From Gorsachius magnificus (taxonomy: Eukaryota > Chordata > Aves > Pelecaniformes > Ardeidae), in the NCBI GenBank assembly GCA_034008185.1, contig CM067086.1, positions 31,703,007 to 31,767,006 on the forward strand: 64,000 nucleotides of DNA, written 5' to 3'. The notes under the pieces are model-generated. The model did no database searches, had not been told where the DNA came from, and was given only the letters and a program-made list of their open reading frames with translations. Below are positions 13,175 through 23,939 of this stretch, piece by piece; the stretch's first letter is position 1, and every line of letters starts with the position of its first letter. Both the position numbers and the translations under genes were made by a program.

Positions 13175-15545
13175 ATGGGGCAGCACTGGGCAGCGGCAAT
13201 GGGGCTGCAGCTGGGGCTTGTGGTGCTGCTGGGCCTGGCAGGGTGCCCTGTTGCCTCAGGGAACCTGTCTGGCCAGCTGCGCGTCGCCCCTGGGTGACGC
13301 CACGGCGTTGAGCCCCCGGGCTGCGCCAACCCCCGGCTGTCTCCTACTGGCTGGAGGTGGGGGGCGGCCGCAGGTGCTGCACCTGCGGCCCAGGCGGGGC
13401 CTGGTCTCCCACCCCTTCACCTTGGTCACCTACGGCAAGGACGGGGCCCGCTGGGAGGAGCACCCCTTTGTGCGGGACAACTGCTTCTACCAGGGTGAGG
13501 TGCAGGGGAGCCCTGGCTCCCTGGTGGCCCTTGGCACCTGCGGCAGAGGCCTCCGTGGCATGCTCTGGGTGGAGGATGGCACCTACGAGATAGAGCCCGT
13601 CCCCGACGATCCGGCCTTCCGGCACATCCTCTACCGCATGGAGGAGGCCAACAACCCCACGGGCTCCACTTGTGCACTGACTTCAGAGGAGCTGCAGCAC
13701 CAAAAGGCTTTGCTGCCCTGGTTTGAGGTCCCCCGGGCGGAGGAGGAGGAGGAGGAGATGCTGAAGGACTGGTGGACGCACATCAGGTACCTGAAGATAG
13801 TAGTGGTCGTGGACAATGTGCGGTTTGTGAAGTCAGGCAGGAATGAATCCGAAGTCTTGAGGCAAATCATAGAAATCATCAATATTGGGGACTCTCTGTA
13901 TGAACAGCTTTCTGTTCGGCTGTTTCTTGTGGGATTGGAGATCTGGACCAAAAAAAACCTTATAAACATTACTAGCTCTATCAGCGATGTGCTTGATGAC
14001 TTTAACAAATGGCGGAAGTCAGACCTGTCTCCACGGTTGCGTCATGATACCGCTCACTTATTTGCATTTGAGAGGTTCGGAAGGAGGCTGGGATTGGCAT
14101 TTCTAGGGTCCGTGTGCAATAACCAGTGGTCATCGGCAGTTGCTTCCTTCACTGATAGGAAGTTGTCCTCATTTATTACCACATTTGTCCATGAGTTGGG
14201 CCATATTCTTGGGATGCGCCATGATGGACCAGGCTGTAAATGCAGGCGAAAGAAATGCATTATGTATGAAAGCGATGTTGACACCGATGCGTTCAGTGAC
14301 TGCAGTTACAAAGACTACTTTGACCTGCTTGGGCGTGGTGCCGGCTGCATTCATCAACCGCCAGCCCCCGGCAGTTTCTACACCATGAAGCGTGAATACT
14401 GTGGGAATAAGATAGTAGAAAGTGGAGAGCAATGTGACTGTGGTTCAGGATCAAACTGCAGAAAGGATCCTTGTTGTCACCCGAACTGTACGTTCACTGC
14501 AGGTTCAGTCTGTGCTTCTGGAAAATGCTGCAAGAGCTGTCAGATCCTTCCAGCAGGAACGCGCTGCAGAGCAAGTACTGGTGACTGTGACCTGCCAGAG
14601 TATTGCAATGGGACTTCCACTCAGTGCCCGCCAGATGCGTACATAGAAGATGGAACCCCTTGCAAATATGGTGCTTATTGCTATCGAGGAAAATGTTCTT
14701 CCCACAGTAAACAGTGCCAGCGTCTCTTTGGCAAACAAGCCAGGGCTGCTCCTTTAGATTGCTTCAAAGCAGTGAATACTCGAGGTGACCGGTTTGGGAA
14801 TTGTGGTATTCATAACAATAACCGTTTTACAAAATGCAGTATTGAGAATATCTTATGTGGTAGGATCCAGTGTGAAAACATAAACAAATTGCCTTTCTTG
14901 CAGAACCACGTAACACTAGTCCAAACACCTGTTGGAGGTAAAAAGTGTTGGGGTCTCGACTACCACACGGGGTTGCCAATAGCTGATGTGGGGGCTGTGG
15001 AAGATGGCACACCGTGTGGTAGTGATAAGCTTTGTATCAATAGGACGTGTACGAGCATATCACTGCTGAAGTATGACTGTAACGCGACTAAGTGTCATGA
15101 CAGAGGAGTGTGTAACAATCATAAGAACTGTCACTGCAGGTATGGCTGGGCTCCTCCATACTGTGAACAGGAAGGATTTGGAGGTAGCGTTGATAGTGGA
15201 CCCCCTCCAGCCAGGGAGATTTTTCAGAGAGCAGAAATGGGAGTAACACTACTTAGTCTTCTTTCTCTTGGTAGCCTTGGATTAACCCTTGCCATATGTT
15301 ACAACCAGGAAATAGTGAGATGGCTTAGGAGGAAAAAGGCCCAATTCCACAGAAGACGACAGCAGTTGTTTCAAACAGTGGAAATGCCAGCAGTTCCTAA
15401 CGGAGAAGTCAAGCTGGTGAGTCAAAATCCACCACAAAGCACTTGCCAAAAACCAACAGGCAGTAGCTTTGATGCTCCTGGGGAAATCTCCCTTGAGCAG
15501 AGCCAGCTGATAACTCATCAAAATAATTCAACGCATTCTGAATAG
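13175..15545 (+). CDS. ADAM20/ADAM21-like metalloprotease-disintegrin, intronless, disrupted 5' frame
   Basis: The main open frame (13005-15545) has the full ADAM layout. Numbering from that frame: prodomain with a cysteine-switch-like Cys in STCALTSEEL; metalloprotease with HELGHILGMRH at 396-406, followed by Asp; disintegrin from about 464 (YCGNKIVESGEQCDCG) with CRASTGDCDLPEYC; cysteine-rich region; EGF-like module ending CHCRYGWAPPYC; transmembrane segment about 745-767; short basic tail with TAG at 15543. The family cleaves or binds cell-surface proteins; mammalian ADAM20/21 are intronless and mainly testis-expressed. I chose the start at 13175 (or 13199) because the only classic signal peptide (GLQLGLVVLLGLAG) begins there, but it is in another frame and ends at TGA 13295-13297. 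An unbroken product would need the 13290-13367 shifts to be assembly errors; otherwise the gene is decaying at its 5' end. Its place between MED6 and SYNJ2BP supports the ADAM20/21 assignment. Confidence 0.88.
13290..13367 (+). other. Frame-disrupted segment of ADAM prodomain
   Basis: The plausible protein jumps between frames here. The signal peptide frame reads to VAPG and stops at TGA 13295. VTPRR is in the next frame at 13294-13308, ending at TGA 13309. AVSYWLEVG is in that same frame at 13336-13362. RPQVLHLRPRRG is in the main frame after a run of six G at 13359-13364. SYWLEVGG matches the expected ADAM prodomain strand (SYSLRFGG in human ADAM20). At least two frame changes plus one stop are needed, all in GC-rich homopolymer-bearing sequence. 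Confidence 0.7.
13740..13758 (+). repeat. GAG-codon microsatellite (poly-Glu) in ADAM
   Basis: Repeated GGA/GAG units encode a run of glutamates (EEEEEE) between the prodomain and the metalloprotease domain, where other ADAMs often have a proprotein-convertase site. No clear RxxR-type furin motif is seen in the same linker. Confidence 0.8.
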
Positions 15546-15606
15546 TTCTACTCTCGTGTGATATCATTAAATGCAGAGTAAATGTTATCTTTGTTTATTT
15601 TAAGTT

Positions 15607-15612
15607 AATAAA
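15607..15612 (+). promoter_or_regulatory. ADAM polyadenylation signal AATAAA (proximal)
   Basis: AATAAA lies 62 bases after the ADAM stop codon; a second AATAAA is at 15746-15751. Either could define the 3' end. An own polyadenylation signal close to the stop suits a compact intronless gene. Confidence 0.6.
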
Positions 15613-15745
15613 TGCAGGCAGTAAGGTGTGCTGTTCTTTTTGTCTTTGCACCTTGAGCTCTTAAACAGAAGTAGTTAGGTGAACTGTAGGTATAGCTTTT
15701 ATGCTTCGTATCAACAGTTTACAAATGTGAACTTCTTAAAACAGG

Positions 15746-15751
15746 AATAAA
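15746..15751 (+). promoter_or_regulatory. ADAM polyadenylation signal AATAAA (distal)
   Basis: A second canonical hexamer lies about 200 bases after the stop codon, followed by T-rich sequence (TTACTTGCTCTGG and onward) that could act as the downstream element. Confidence 0.45.
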
Positions 15752-15769
15752 TAAATTACTTGCTCTGGT

Positions 15770-18700
15770 TTACTCTTGCAGTCTCCATTTAATTCACATC
15801 TGTGGCACACAAGCAGGCAAGAAACAGGTATTGCAGTGAGATTGTAGGTGTCTGTGACATAAGCCCTTCCAGCTGTTGCCATGGAGTAGCCCTTCAGGAG
15901 GGAGGTAGATCACAGGGAACAGGGTCTTCATCTTGTGAGATGGTAGAGTAGGATTATTCAGATCGTGCCAGTAAGCATTACATTTCTGAACCACCAGATA
16001 TACGTCAAGAGTGTAGTGACACCAAACCTGACATTTCACAAGAACAAATTGTCTCTCTTTTCTGGAAGCATTCCAATGCCTTGACTGCTGGGTTGTTTTG
16101 AGAAGTGCTGTGTATTTTATTGTTGCTGAGAGGAGCTGTCTGTGGGGCTGCACAAGTTAACTGGTTTTCTAAAATACTTGGAACTACTCTGCAAGTCTCC
16201 CTAAACCAGAATTCCTGCATTATTTGATAGATGCTTTAGCTAACTATCTCGGGGAGGAAGGGGAGGGAAATTCTCTTGATTTACTATGTGATTGCTTCAT
16301 AAGCTATTACTGAATGTGTCCTTGCAGCTTTATGGAATGTCATGCAGGATCATTGTATTTTTCATTTTTTAACAGGAGATAAAATGGGTCTAACTTATGG
16401 AAAAAGCACAAGCGATGTGGAAATATAATTCAGTACATTTTATTACTTTTATTAGAGCAGTGACTAGATCAGCATAAAGAAGAGTCTGTAGTCCAGATTT
16501 AAAGTGAAAACTTTATTTTAAAGGACTGGTGCTTCTGGATTGAGGGCTATAATGCACTTGTCTGCTACCAAAAGAATTACTTGTATTTGGAAAGCAAAAA
16601 CCACATTTCAGCAAACGTTCCATAAAGGCAGGATAAGTACCCCAACGTTTGGGAAGAAGGATGTTGGTGACTCTACAAATGGTGATGATGGTAAACTCTT
16701 GCTGCCTCCCAAGTATGACATTAAAGTTTTTAGAATACACATTTTCCTGTACTTTTTTTTTTCCAAATGATTGTATTCTGCATCCAAAAAGGCTAGGTTA
16801 CCTTATGATTGGATGTGAAACACAAAGGATGTGATTCACAGTTCTGCATGGCTTTTTGTCTAAAGCAAATGGGTCCTTAAATTGTTACCTATATTTTTCT
16901 GGGGAAACGAGTTAACATGGGGGGTGGGAAAGAGTTGTTGGGTTCTTTTTTCCCCTCAGAGAAATAAAAATTTTAATTCAGGTGTGAGAAGCAAGGGATA
17001 TGTGACAAGTGGAATGTGGATTAGGTGAAAGATGGAGATAAAAAGTAACGCAAGCACTACACCCAGCACCTTCCAACCAGCTATGCACATCTGGTAAGTA
17101 CTGGCAGGCTTTTTTTATTTGGGTTTTTAAATACATAAACATCAGTGGCAGAAGTCTCAGGCTGCCACCTTGATGGCCTGCTGTTAATTGATAGTATACC
17201 ATAAATTGCCGAGCATACATCTGTGCTGAGACCAGGGAAACATTTGGAGAGTCAGGCCTGAACACTGAAGAGACAGAGGTGTAAATGAAAGGACGATTTA
17301 GGCTAGAAAGCTTACTTGCAAATGCAGTTTTGGAAGAGACATAGCAATGAAATGCTATAGTTTCCATTTTTCTCTGTGCTGAAAAATTGATCTAAAAACC
17401 CATGACTTAATTGGGAGGAGTCTTTCAGCAAGCTTTGGACAGGAGTATTTTGCTTTTCTTCTATTTCTGCTTAGGCCGCATGAGCAAGACAGGCGTGCAT
17501 CCCAACAAAGCTGGTCTATGTTTTATAAAATGTGCGAGCCCCCTTGCTGAGGTTTTCTCCTTGAAAATATTGTTTCTGATTTCACCATAGCAATGAATAG
17601 CTCGATACTTCTGGTGGTTTGTTACTCTGTTGTGGTACAAAGGTGCAAGTCTAAGTTCAGTCCCAATCTTCCCGGCTTTCTCTCCCCCCGCCACCCCTTT
17701 TTTTTTCTCCTGGTTTTAATTGCCTTTGTAAATGTTTTAAATGGATACAAGAACTTGGCTGATGTAGAAGTCACTTGAACATGGAAGAGGCAGCCTGCAA
17801 ACGCAGCTACACGGTCTCCCAAGAGATGCTGGTCAGTCAGTCTAGTGTGTGAAACGGTGCTGGAGGGAAGTGCCTGACTGTGAAGACCCATGAAACGGTT
17901 TGTGCCAGAGTACCAAGGTATTGAGTCTTAGGTAGCTGTTAACATGCAGTGGAGCTGCCCAGTAAGTTAAAATGATATACCCATGTTTCTTGTTTGAAAT
18001 ATTTTCCTGGCTGAACATTATCTCAGATCAAGATTAAATTGTTTTTGTTCTAAGCCAAGACTGTTGTCTCTGAAACACACTAAAACTGCTTCTAAGGAAC
18101 AGTATGTATCTTCAAGGAGTGTGCCAAGTATGGTATTAGTAGAACCTGAGTTTGGAGAAAAAATATTTGATGGCCATGGTACAAGTTTTGCTTTCCAGTG
18201 TTCTTTAACCATTGGCAAAAAGTAAGTCTAGATATCCAGGACAACATAGCTGTGAAAACTGGACTGAAGCAGTTGTGAAACTGCATGCTGGGCTTAAATG
18301 GCTTAAGAAGTCCTCCTGTGATAGACAAGCTTTGGTTTTGCTCATCATTGCAGGTGTAATGGGGGCTTGAATGCTTGTCTCCCACCTCTGAGGCAGGTGT
18401 CCTAGCACTCAGCCAAGTGCTAAGCATTAATCTTGTCGCATTAAGTCATGTGGCACACTCTTCCTCTAGCCCAGAGATCCAGCACCCAGGCTGGCTGTCC
18501 CTATTTAAATTCAGGAATCCAAAAGAGTAGATAAATCTTGGAATGAATACAGTCAAAAACATGTAATCCATACTGCAACATGGAGCAAACAAATCAGTAG
18601 TTTAACACTGAAAATGAGACCACCTGGTCCTCGTTTTCTTTGGAAAAGTTCCTTCAGCGTGTAGACTTGGGTGTCCCAATAGTGCCAAGCAGTTAGGTGA

Positions 18701-19420
18701 TTAAATTACACCTGGCCCTGTTCATTGTTCCCTGTTGTCTTTATCTGTATTGCCACACTTGTAGCATGTGCTGAAATAGATAAGGGTAAAGTCTAATGAG
18801 GAAATAAATGGGGATAAATTTTGCCTTGCTATCTTTTTCCCAATAATCTAGTGGTTCAAGAACTCCATGAGGTACAGGAGTCCCAAGTTCAAGTGGCACC
18901 TCTGTTAGATGGAAAGTTGGACTATTTGGCCTTTTGTTGCTAGGTAGTTGCCTGTTCTGTAGAGTTTTGAGGAAACTGGACGCCTTCTGCAAGACAGTTA
19001 AGTATTCATTGTTCTCAGCGGTGTTGGTCAGGACAATGGTTCCATGTGCTATTTGTGGTTCGGAATTATGCAATAATAGTTACTACACACCAGTGCTACC
19101 TCTGTGTCGCATTCCAGGATGACTTGGAGTTGGCATGGATGCCCTCTGTACTGCCTAACTGCACTGGGCTTTTGGTTGGGTCCATCACTGTCTGATCAGC
19201 TTGTCCTTGTTTGTTGTGTGGCCCATTTGCTCCATTTAAAAGGGCTGGGAGTAGGTCACGCATCTCTCCATTTATCCGCTACGCCCCCCCCCCCTAGAAA
19301 AAACATCACCTTCTCCTTAACCTCAGTGAGAAATCCACCTCCACTCTGGGGGGCAAATTGAGGCTGGGCAAGGACGCAGGGCAGGGGGCTGTGGGCAGGA
19401 GGAGGCTGTGCTGTTGTGCA
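15770..19420. other. Intergenic interval ADAM to SYNJ2BP CpG island
   Basis: About 3.6 kb with no recognised gene. It contains only short open frames, a possible tRNA-derived SINE relic at 18847-18910 and a short C run near 19282. Confidence 0.6.
18847..18910 (+). repeat. Possible ancient tRNA-derived SINE relic (MIR/CORE-like)
   Basis: The stretch begins CTAGTGGTTCAAGAACTC, passes CAGGAGTCCCAAGTTCAAGT and ends GGCACCTCTG. This follows the order of A-box and B-box-like parts in amniote MIR-type SINEs (TAGTGGTT...AGTCCTGGGTTCAA...CTCTG). The match is by eye and the element is old and truncated. Confidence 0.45.
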
Positions 19421-19429
19421 GCCCTGGCA

Positions 19430-20060
19430 GGCAGGCAGGGTGCCCCAGGCCCCGTCACCGGGGGCAGTCGGGGACGGGAGGGAGAAGGCCGGTTCCGCAG
19501 GCTGCCGCAGCTCCCGGGCTCCCAGCCCGGCGCCTCTGCCGCTCTACAGGCGCGTAGTGGCACCGCTTCCGACGGCACGGTGGCCGCGGACCCCCGGCCG
19601 GCTGGGCGGGCCGGCCCGGCCCCCCCGGGGGCCCCTCCCCGGCCCGGGCCCGGCCGGCGGCCCTCCGGCGGCGGCCGAGAAAACGAAAGCGGCGGCCCCG
19701 GGAGCTGACTTCGCCCTCAGGCCGCAGCATGAACGGCAGCGCGGCGGGCGGCGGCCTTGGTTCCCCCCCCGGAGGGGGCGGGCGCCGTACCCTCGCCGGG
19801 CCCTCGGCGCCTCCCGGGCCGGGGCAGCCGCGCTGAGGCCCGTGCAGCCCGCGGCGGGGCGGGGGAGGCCGGGGTGAGCGCGGTGGCCGGGGGGGCCTTA
19901 GCGGGCACTGGGGCGGCGGCGGCGGGAGGGTGCCGGCGGTGAGGACGGTGCCCGCTCCCGGGCACTGCTGCGGCAGCCCTGAGGCTCCCGGCCCCAGCGG
20001 CCTCTCCTGCCGCGGCACGACCGTGGAAATCGCCCCGTGGTGGATACACGGCTGCGGGAA
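19430..20060 (+). promoter_or_regulatory. SYNJ2BP: CpG island, probable SYNJ2BP promoter/first exon region
   Basis: Dense CpG and GC runs set this block apart from its AT-leaning flanks. It lies 4 kb upstream of SYNJ2BP exon 2, where the first exon is expected. An ATG at 19729 begins ATG AAC GGC AGC (MNGS), like the MNG start of SYNJ2BP. A donor-like GTGAGC follows at 19874, in phase with exon 2. However, the frame after MNGS is not the expected VDYLVTEEEIN sequence and it stops at TGA 19834-19836. The exon 1 call is therefore unproven; the island itself is clear. Confidence 0.7.
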
Positions 20061-23000
20061 AAGCCCGTGACCCGCGTGAGGGAGAGCTGGCTGGGTCAGG
20101 CTTTGTCCTCTGCGAGACCAGCGGCCGGGAGCGCCGGCTGCGACTGCTGTCTGGGGTGAAACCACTCCAGTCTGGTTGTCCTGGGAGTTGCCATCTCCAG
20201 CGCAGCTCCTGTTGCTTTCAAGCGAGGTGGCAGGTGCTCTGTGCTTAGCCCTGTTGGATTCCCAAAATGAGGGGGCTTGTTGAAAAGCATTGGTCAAAAT
20301 GACCGTACCCTGTACTGTCGGCTTCGCGTTAGTTGTTTGGGGTAGCTTTAGAGAGGACGTCGGGGTGGTGAGTGAGAGGTACGCTCTCTGGAAGGGGAAG
20401 GGAACAGGGCTCTCTGTGGGGCATTTTTTAGCTTTGCTTTTCCTGTCACAGCAGCGTGTGCTCTCTTGGAAGCCTGCAGATGCCTGCCCGCCCTCGTATT
20501 TTTACAGGATTTACGATGCTATTCAAATCACGCTTTTAGAAGTGCAGCAAGTTAGCACCAAACGTACTGCTCCAGAGCTTCAAAGAACCACAGGCTCCGG
20601 GGAGGTTTTGGAGCTAGAGCTGTACTTTGGTGCGCAAGCCCTTCTCTTTAATTAAAACAAGCATGAAAGAAAATGTGGCAGCCCTTCCATCTGCACAACT
20701 GCTGGGTGCAGCTGCTGGCCGGCCTCGGCTCCACGGGCCACCCAGGGACCCACAGCACCCACGTCGTGGGCGTATGTGCCATTTCCCTTTCTCCTGGGTA
20801 AAGGTCGTTCCTGTGCAGGATTGGGGTCAGTCCTGTCCCCCGTGCCAGTGATAGCAACCCAAAGGGTGAGCCCAGTGGGCCACCTTCTGCCTCCCTTGCT
20901 TGCCGGAGTGGCCATCTTTTCTGAAAGCTGCATAGCCCTGCCTGCACAGCCACGAGCTCAGGCTAATGAAGCCATGCTTGTCAGTGAAAATTATTTGCGA
21001 AATGAAGCTGGTTCTGTTTTCATACGTTTGGGAACCTAATTCCAAAGATGCTTCCATACATTTGGGAACCTGAAATTTTGAAAGAGGTGGAAGGGCACAG
21101 TTGAGAGGTCTTGGATGTGGATGCAGCAATTTCCATCTGACTATCACGAGCATTTGTCCTGTCATTAAGATGGGCTGTGTATTTTTAGAGTCAGGTTTCT
21201 AACTATACCACTTAATTTGAAGGTCCTACAGCTCCTTACGACCTTGATGCATTTACCATGTGAATTATTAATTCCTGTGGAAGGAACAAAACCCCATTAT
21301 CTGTAAAGCACAATGTAATCCTGTAATCTCTCTAATTGGAGTTTTGACTGCAACTTTTAAAAATATGTCTGATGCTAAACATCTCTGGCAAAAGTTTGCT
21401 GAGGAGGTGAATGTATGTACAGTGGCAAAGCTACGTGTGTACGTCTCTTTCCTTTTCCAAATTTCCTTCTGAAGTAGTAGGCTGAAATTAGGCAGAAAAA
21501 TCTGGTTTTATGGTAAACTAAATAACTTAATTGGTTCAATTTGCAATATTATTCAATCTCTCTTTTCCTAATCCTGCCAATCATGGGGGTTTTTAATGTC
21601 TTTTTGAGGGACTTTTTATGTTTCAGGGGGGTAAAAGAGGCATAAGGAGGTCTGCAGCCTCAGGGAGGGTCAGAAGTTTAGCCCAGAGCCTGCTTTTAAA
21701 GCTCTGCCATACCATTTCTCATCCCTTGCAGACCAGGGATTTAGTGCCGTGTGCTTTCTTCTTCCCCTTGGTCTTTTGGGTTCTGCTGTGTCTCTTTCTA
21801 TGGCCGCATGAGTTGGAAGGGGGAGAAGAGCAGAGAGCTGGAGGAATGATAGGGAAGATATTTTTAGCCCGAGTGGAAGTTTAAGTGCTGCAAAGGAAAG
21901 ACACAGTGAAAAAGCCCTGTGAATACTTAAGTTGGTCTAGCGTGAACTGCTGCCCCTTTTTGTCATGAAGGTCTGCTCTGATCTCATGTTGCCTCTGCTG
22001 ATGAAAGCTGTGACACCTGATTATTTTTCCAGCCATGGGTGAAAACTTGCAAAACATATGCGTTTTTTCATTTTTATATATTTGAGAGAGAATCAATGTA
22101 CTCTGAAATTCTGATTCCTTCTTTCTGGCTTTTTAGTAAATGTTGATTAAACCTTATACTTTCTGTAGTATTGATTCCCCCTGTTCCCAGGTTATTGGCT
22201 TCATGGCAAATAATTTTTAGGTTTGTGGGTTTTGTTTTTTTTTTTAAATTCCCATTGAAGGTTGTGCCATTGTGCACAGCTGTCCTTTCCTGGAATAGAT
22301 ATTAGTCTAGCTGAAATGTCAGTGTTTCTTCAATCTGCTGCCGCTTCCATTTTATTCCTCATTTGTCTGAAGCTGCCAGGAAGGAAGGAAAAAAAAAAAA
22401 AAGGTGTGGCAAGATTGCTGTTAGTATTTTTTTACTTCTCAGCTGTAGATGCACACTTAGAATAACATGACTCATCTTGTACATCCTTTGATCTCCTTTG
22501 ACTGATTTAAAATGCTGCTTCCCAGCAGACACAAGGTGGTTTTACTTTCATTTGCAACTCTCCTTCTCAAATTTTCTAATCCCAACTTTGAACTTTGAGA
22601 GAAAGTAAGAAAGAAAGAGAAAATAAATAAATCAGGCTGGCTGAACCTGGGGAGAATTTTCCTTCAGCTGTTCTTGACAATAGGTTTTGGATGACTGGTT
22701 TATGTCAGGAAAAAAAGGGGCTTTTTTCCCTCCATTTACTTTGATTGTACTTTGATTTTTTTTTTTTTACATTTTGCTCAACTTTTCTGTATTTTTTTCA
22801 CTGCAAGCCTCTTCTTAGGGAATCTTTCCCATCCCTTGTCACATATTATTATTTACAGAGAAATTTAGCTGCATGTGCAGTGGGGAATGTGCTCTCGTAA
22901 CGTGTTTTTCCAGTTTGAATTCAATTTGTTCTTCTGTATTTCAGTGAAACAAGAAGTCTTAATTTTTAACTGCACTTTAATCCAACAGCTGGTTACAGCT

Positions 23001-23802
23001 AGAGATATATAATCGAGGCTTACTTTAAAAAACAATGTGAAACATAACAAAAATGTGGACATCAGTTCTGTTTAATGTATGTGTATTCCTTTTTGTTTTG
23101 CTTTAAACCCGAGAACTTTGTCTTTATTTCCTGTCATGTTTTGAATTCCTGAAACAGAACGAAGGGATTACATACAATTTGGAGTAGCTGCATCTAAACT
23201 AATCTTATTTTTGGAGGCAAAGGATGCCTGTTCTATCTCCTTAGATGTGGAAGAGGAACCTTCTGAGCTGTTGTAGGTGCCCTCGAGCTGGTAGCACAGC
23301 TCCTCTTGCGTGTTTCCTCATCCGTAGACAGCGTCTAATGCTCCTTGCCTTTCCAAACTGCTTCCCAGCTCATGAAACATTTGTTAGGCCTGATTTCTTA
23401 TTGCTCAAAGGTAATGATTTACTATAGCCTCCTGTGAAATGTGAATGCTTTCCTTTCCTTTATGCTGTGCTGAAGAGGTGTGTTCCTGCTGAGGGCTAAG
23501 CTGGCATCTTAGAAATGATGGCACGTCCCTCTGTATTCCCCAACACAACTCATGGGTGCTTTATGGAATGAAGCATCTGGGCCCTCAGGCATTCAGGGTC
23601 TCTCCTCTGCGTTCAGGACGAGTTTCATGAGAATAACTTTTCTAGACAGTGAAGGCACGAAACAGTGATGCAGATGTGCTCTGTGAGGTTTCAATATAGT
23701 GGAGAAAACAGGACAACGTGGGAGGGTACAGTCCCCAACAACAGCAATAATGTCTGAAGCTTTGAGGTTTCTCTGATCAGCTTTCTCTTTGGCTTACCTT
23801 AG
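20061..23802 (+). other. Presumed SYNJ2BP intron 1
   Basis: Between the CpG island and exon 2 I see no conserved coding exon. Simple A- or T-rich runs occur near 22390 and 22755. A 17-base imperfect direct repeat (CATACRTTTGGGAACCT) is at 21021-21037 and 21055-21071. Confidence 0.5.
21021..21071 (+). repeat. Short direct repeat, 34-base spacing
   Basis: CATACGTTTGGGAACCT (21021-21037) recurs as CATACATTTGGGAACCT (21055-21071), one mismatch apart. It is probably a decayed 34-base tandem duplication. Confidence 0.7.
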
Positions 23803-23939
23803 GGCTGGGCTTCAACATTGTTGGTGGGACCGATCAACAGTATGTTTCCAATGACAGCAGCATCTATGTCAGCCGGATCAAAAAGGATGGGGCAGCTTAC
23901 CTTGATGGCCGATTACAAGAAGGAGATAAAATTTTAGCG
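23803..23939 (+). CDS. SYNJ2BP: SYNJ2BP exon 2 (PDZ first half)
   Basis: The acceptor AG is at 23801-23802. Two bases complete the first Gly of GLGF. The exon runs to KILA and ends in phase 0 before GTAAGC at 23940. It carries the ligand-binding loop and strands beta-B to beta-D of the PDZ domain, including [10 protein letters not shown]. Confidence 0.95.

Noticed and set aside
19455..20297. 280-codon minus-strand open frame, proline/arginine-rich
   Set aside because: Long frames are expected in a CpG island where stop codons are rare; the composition is pure GC bias and no domain is visible.
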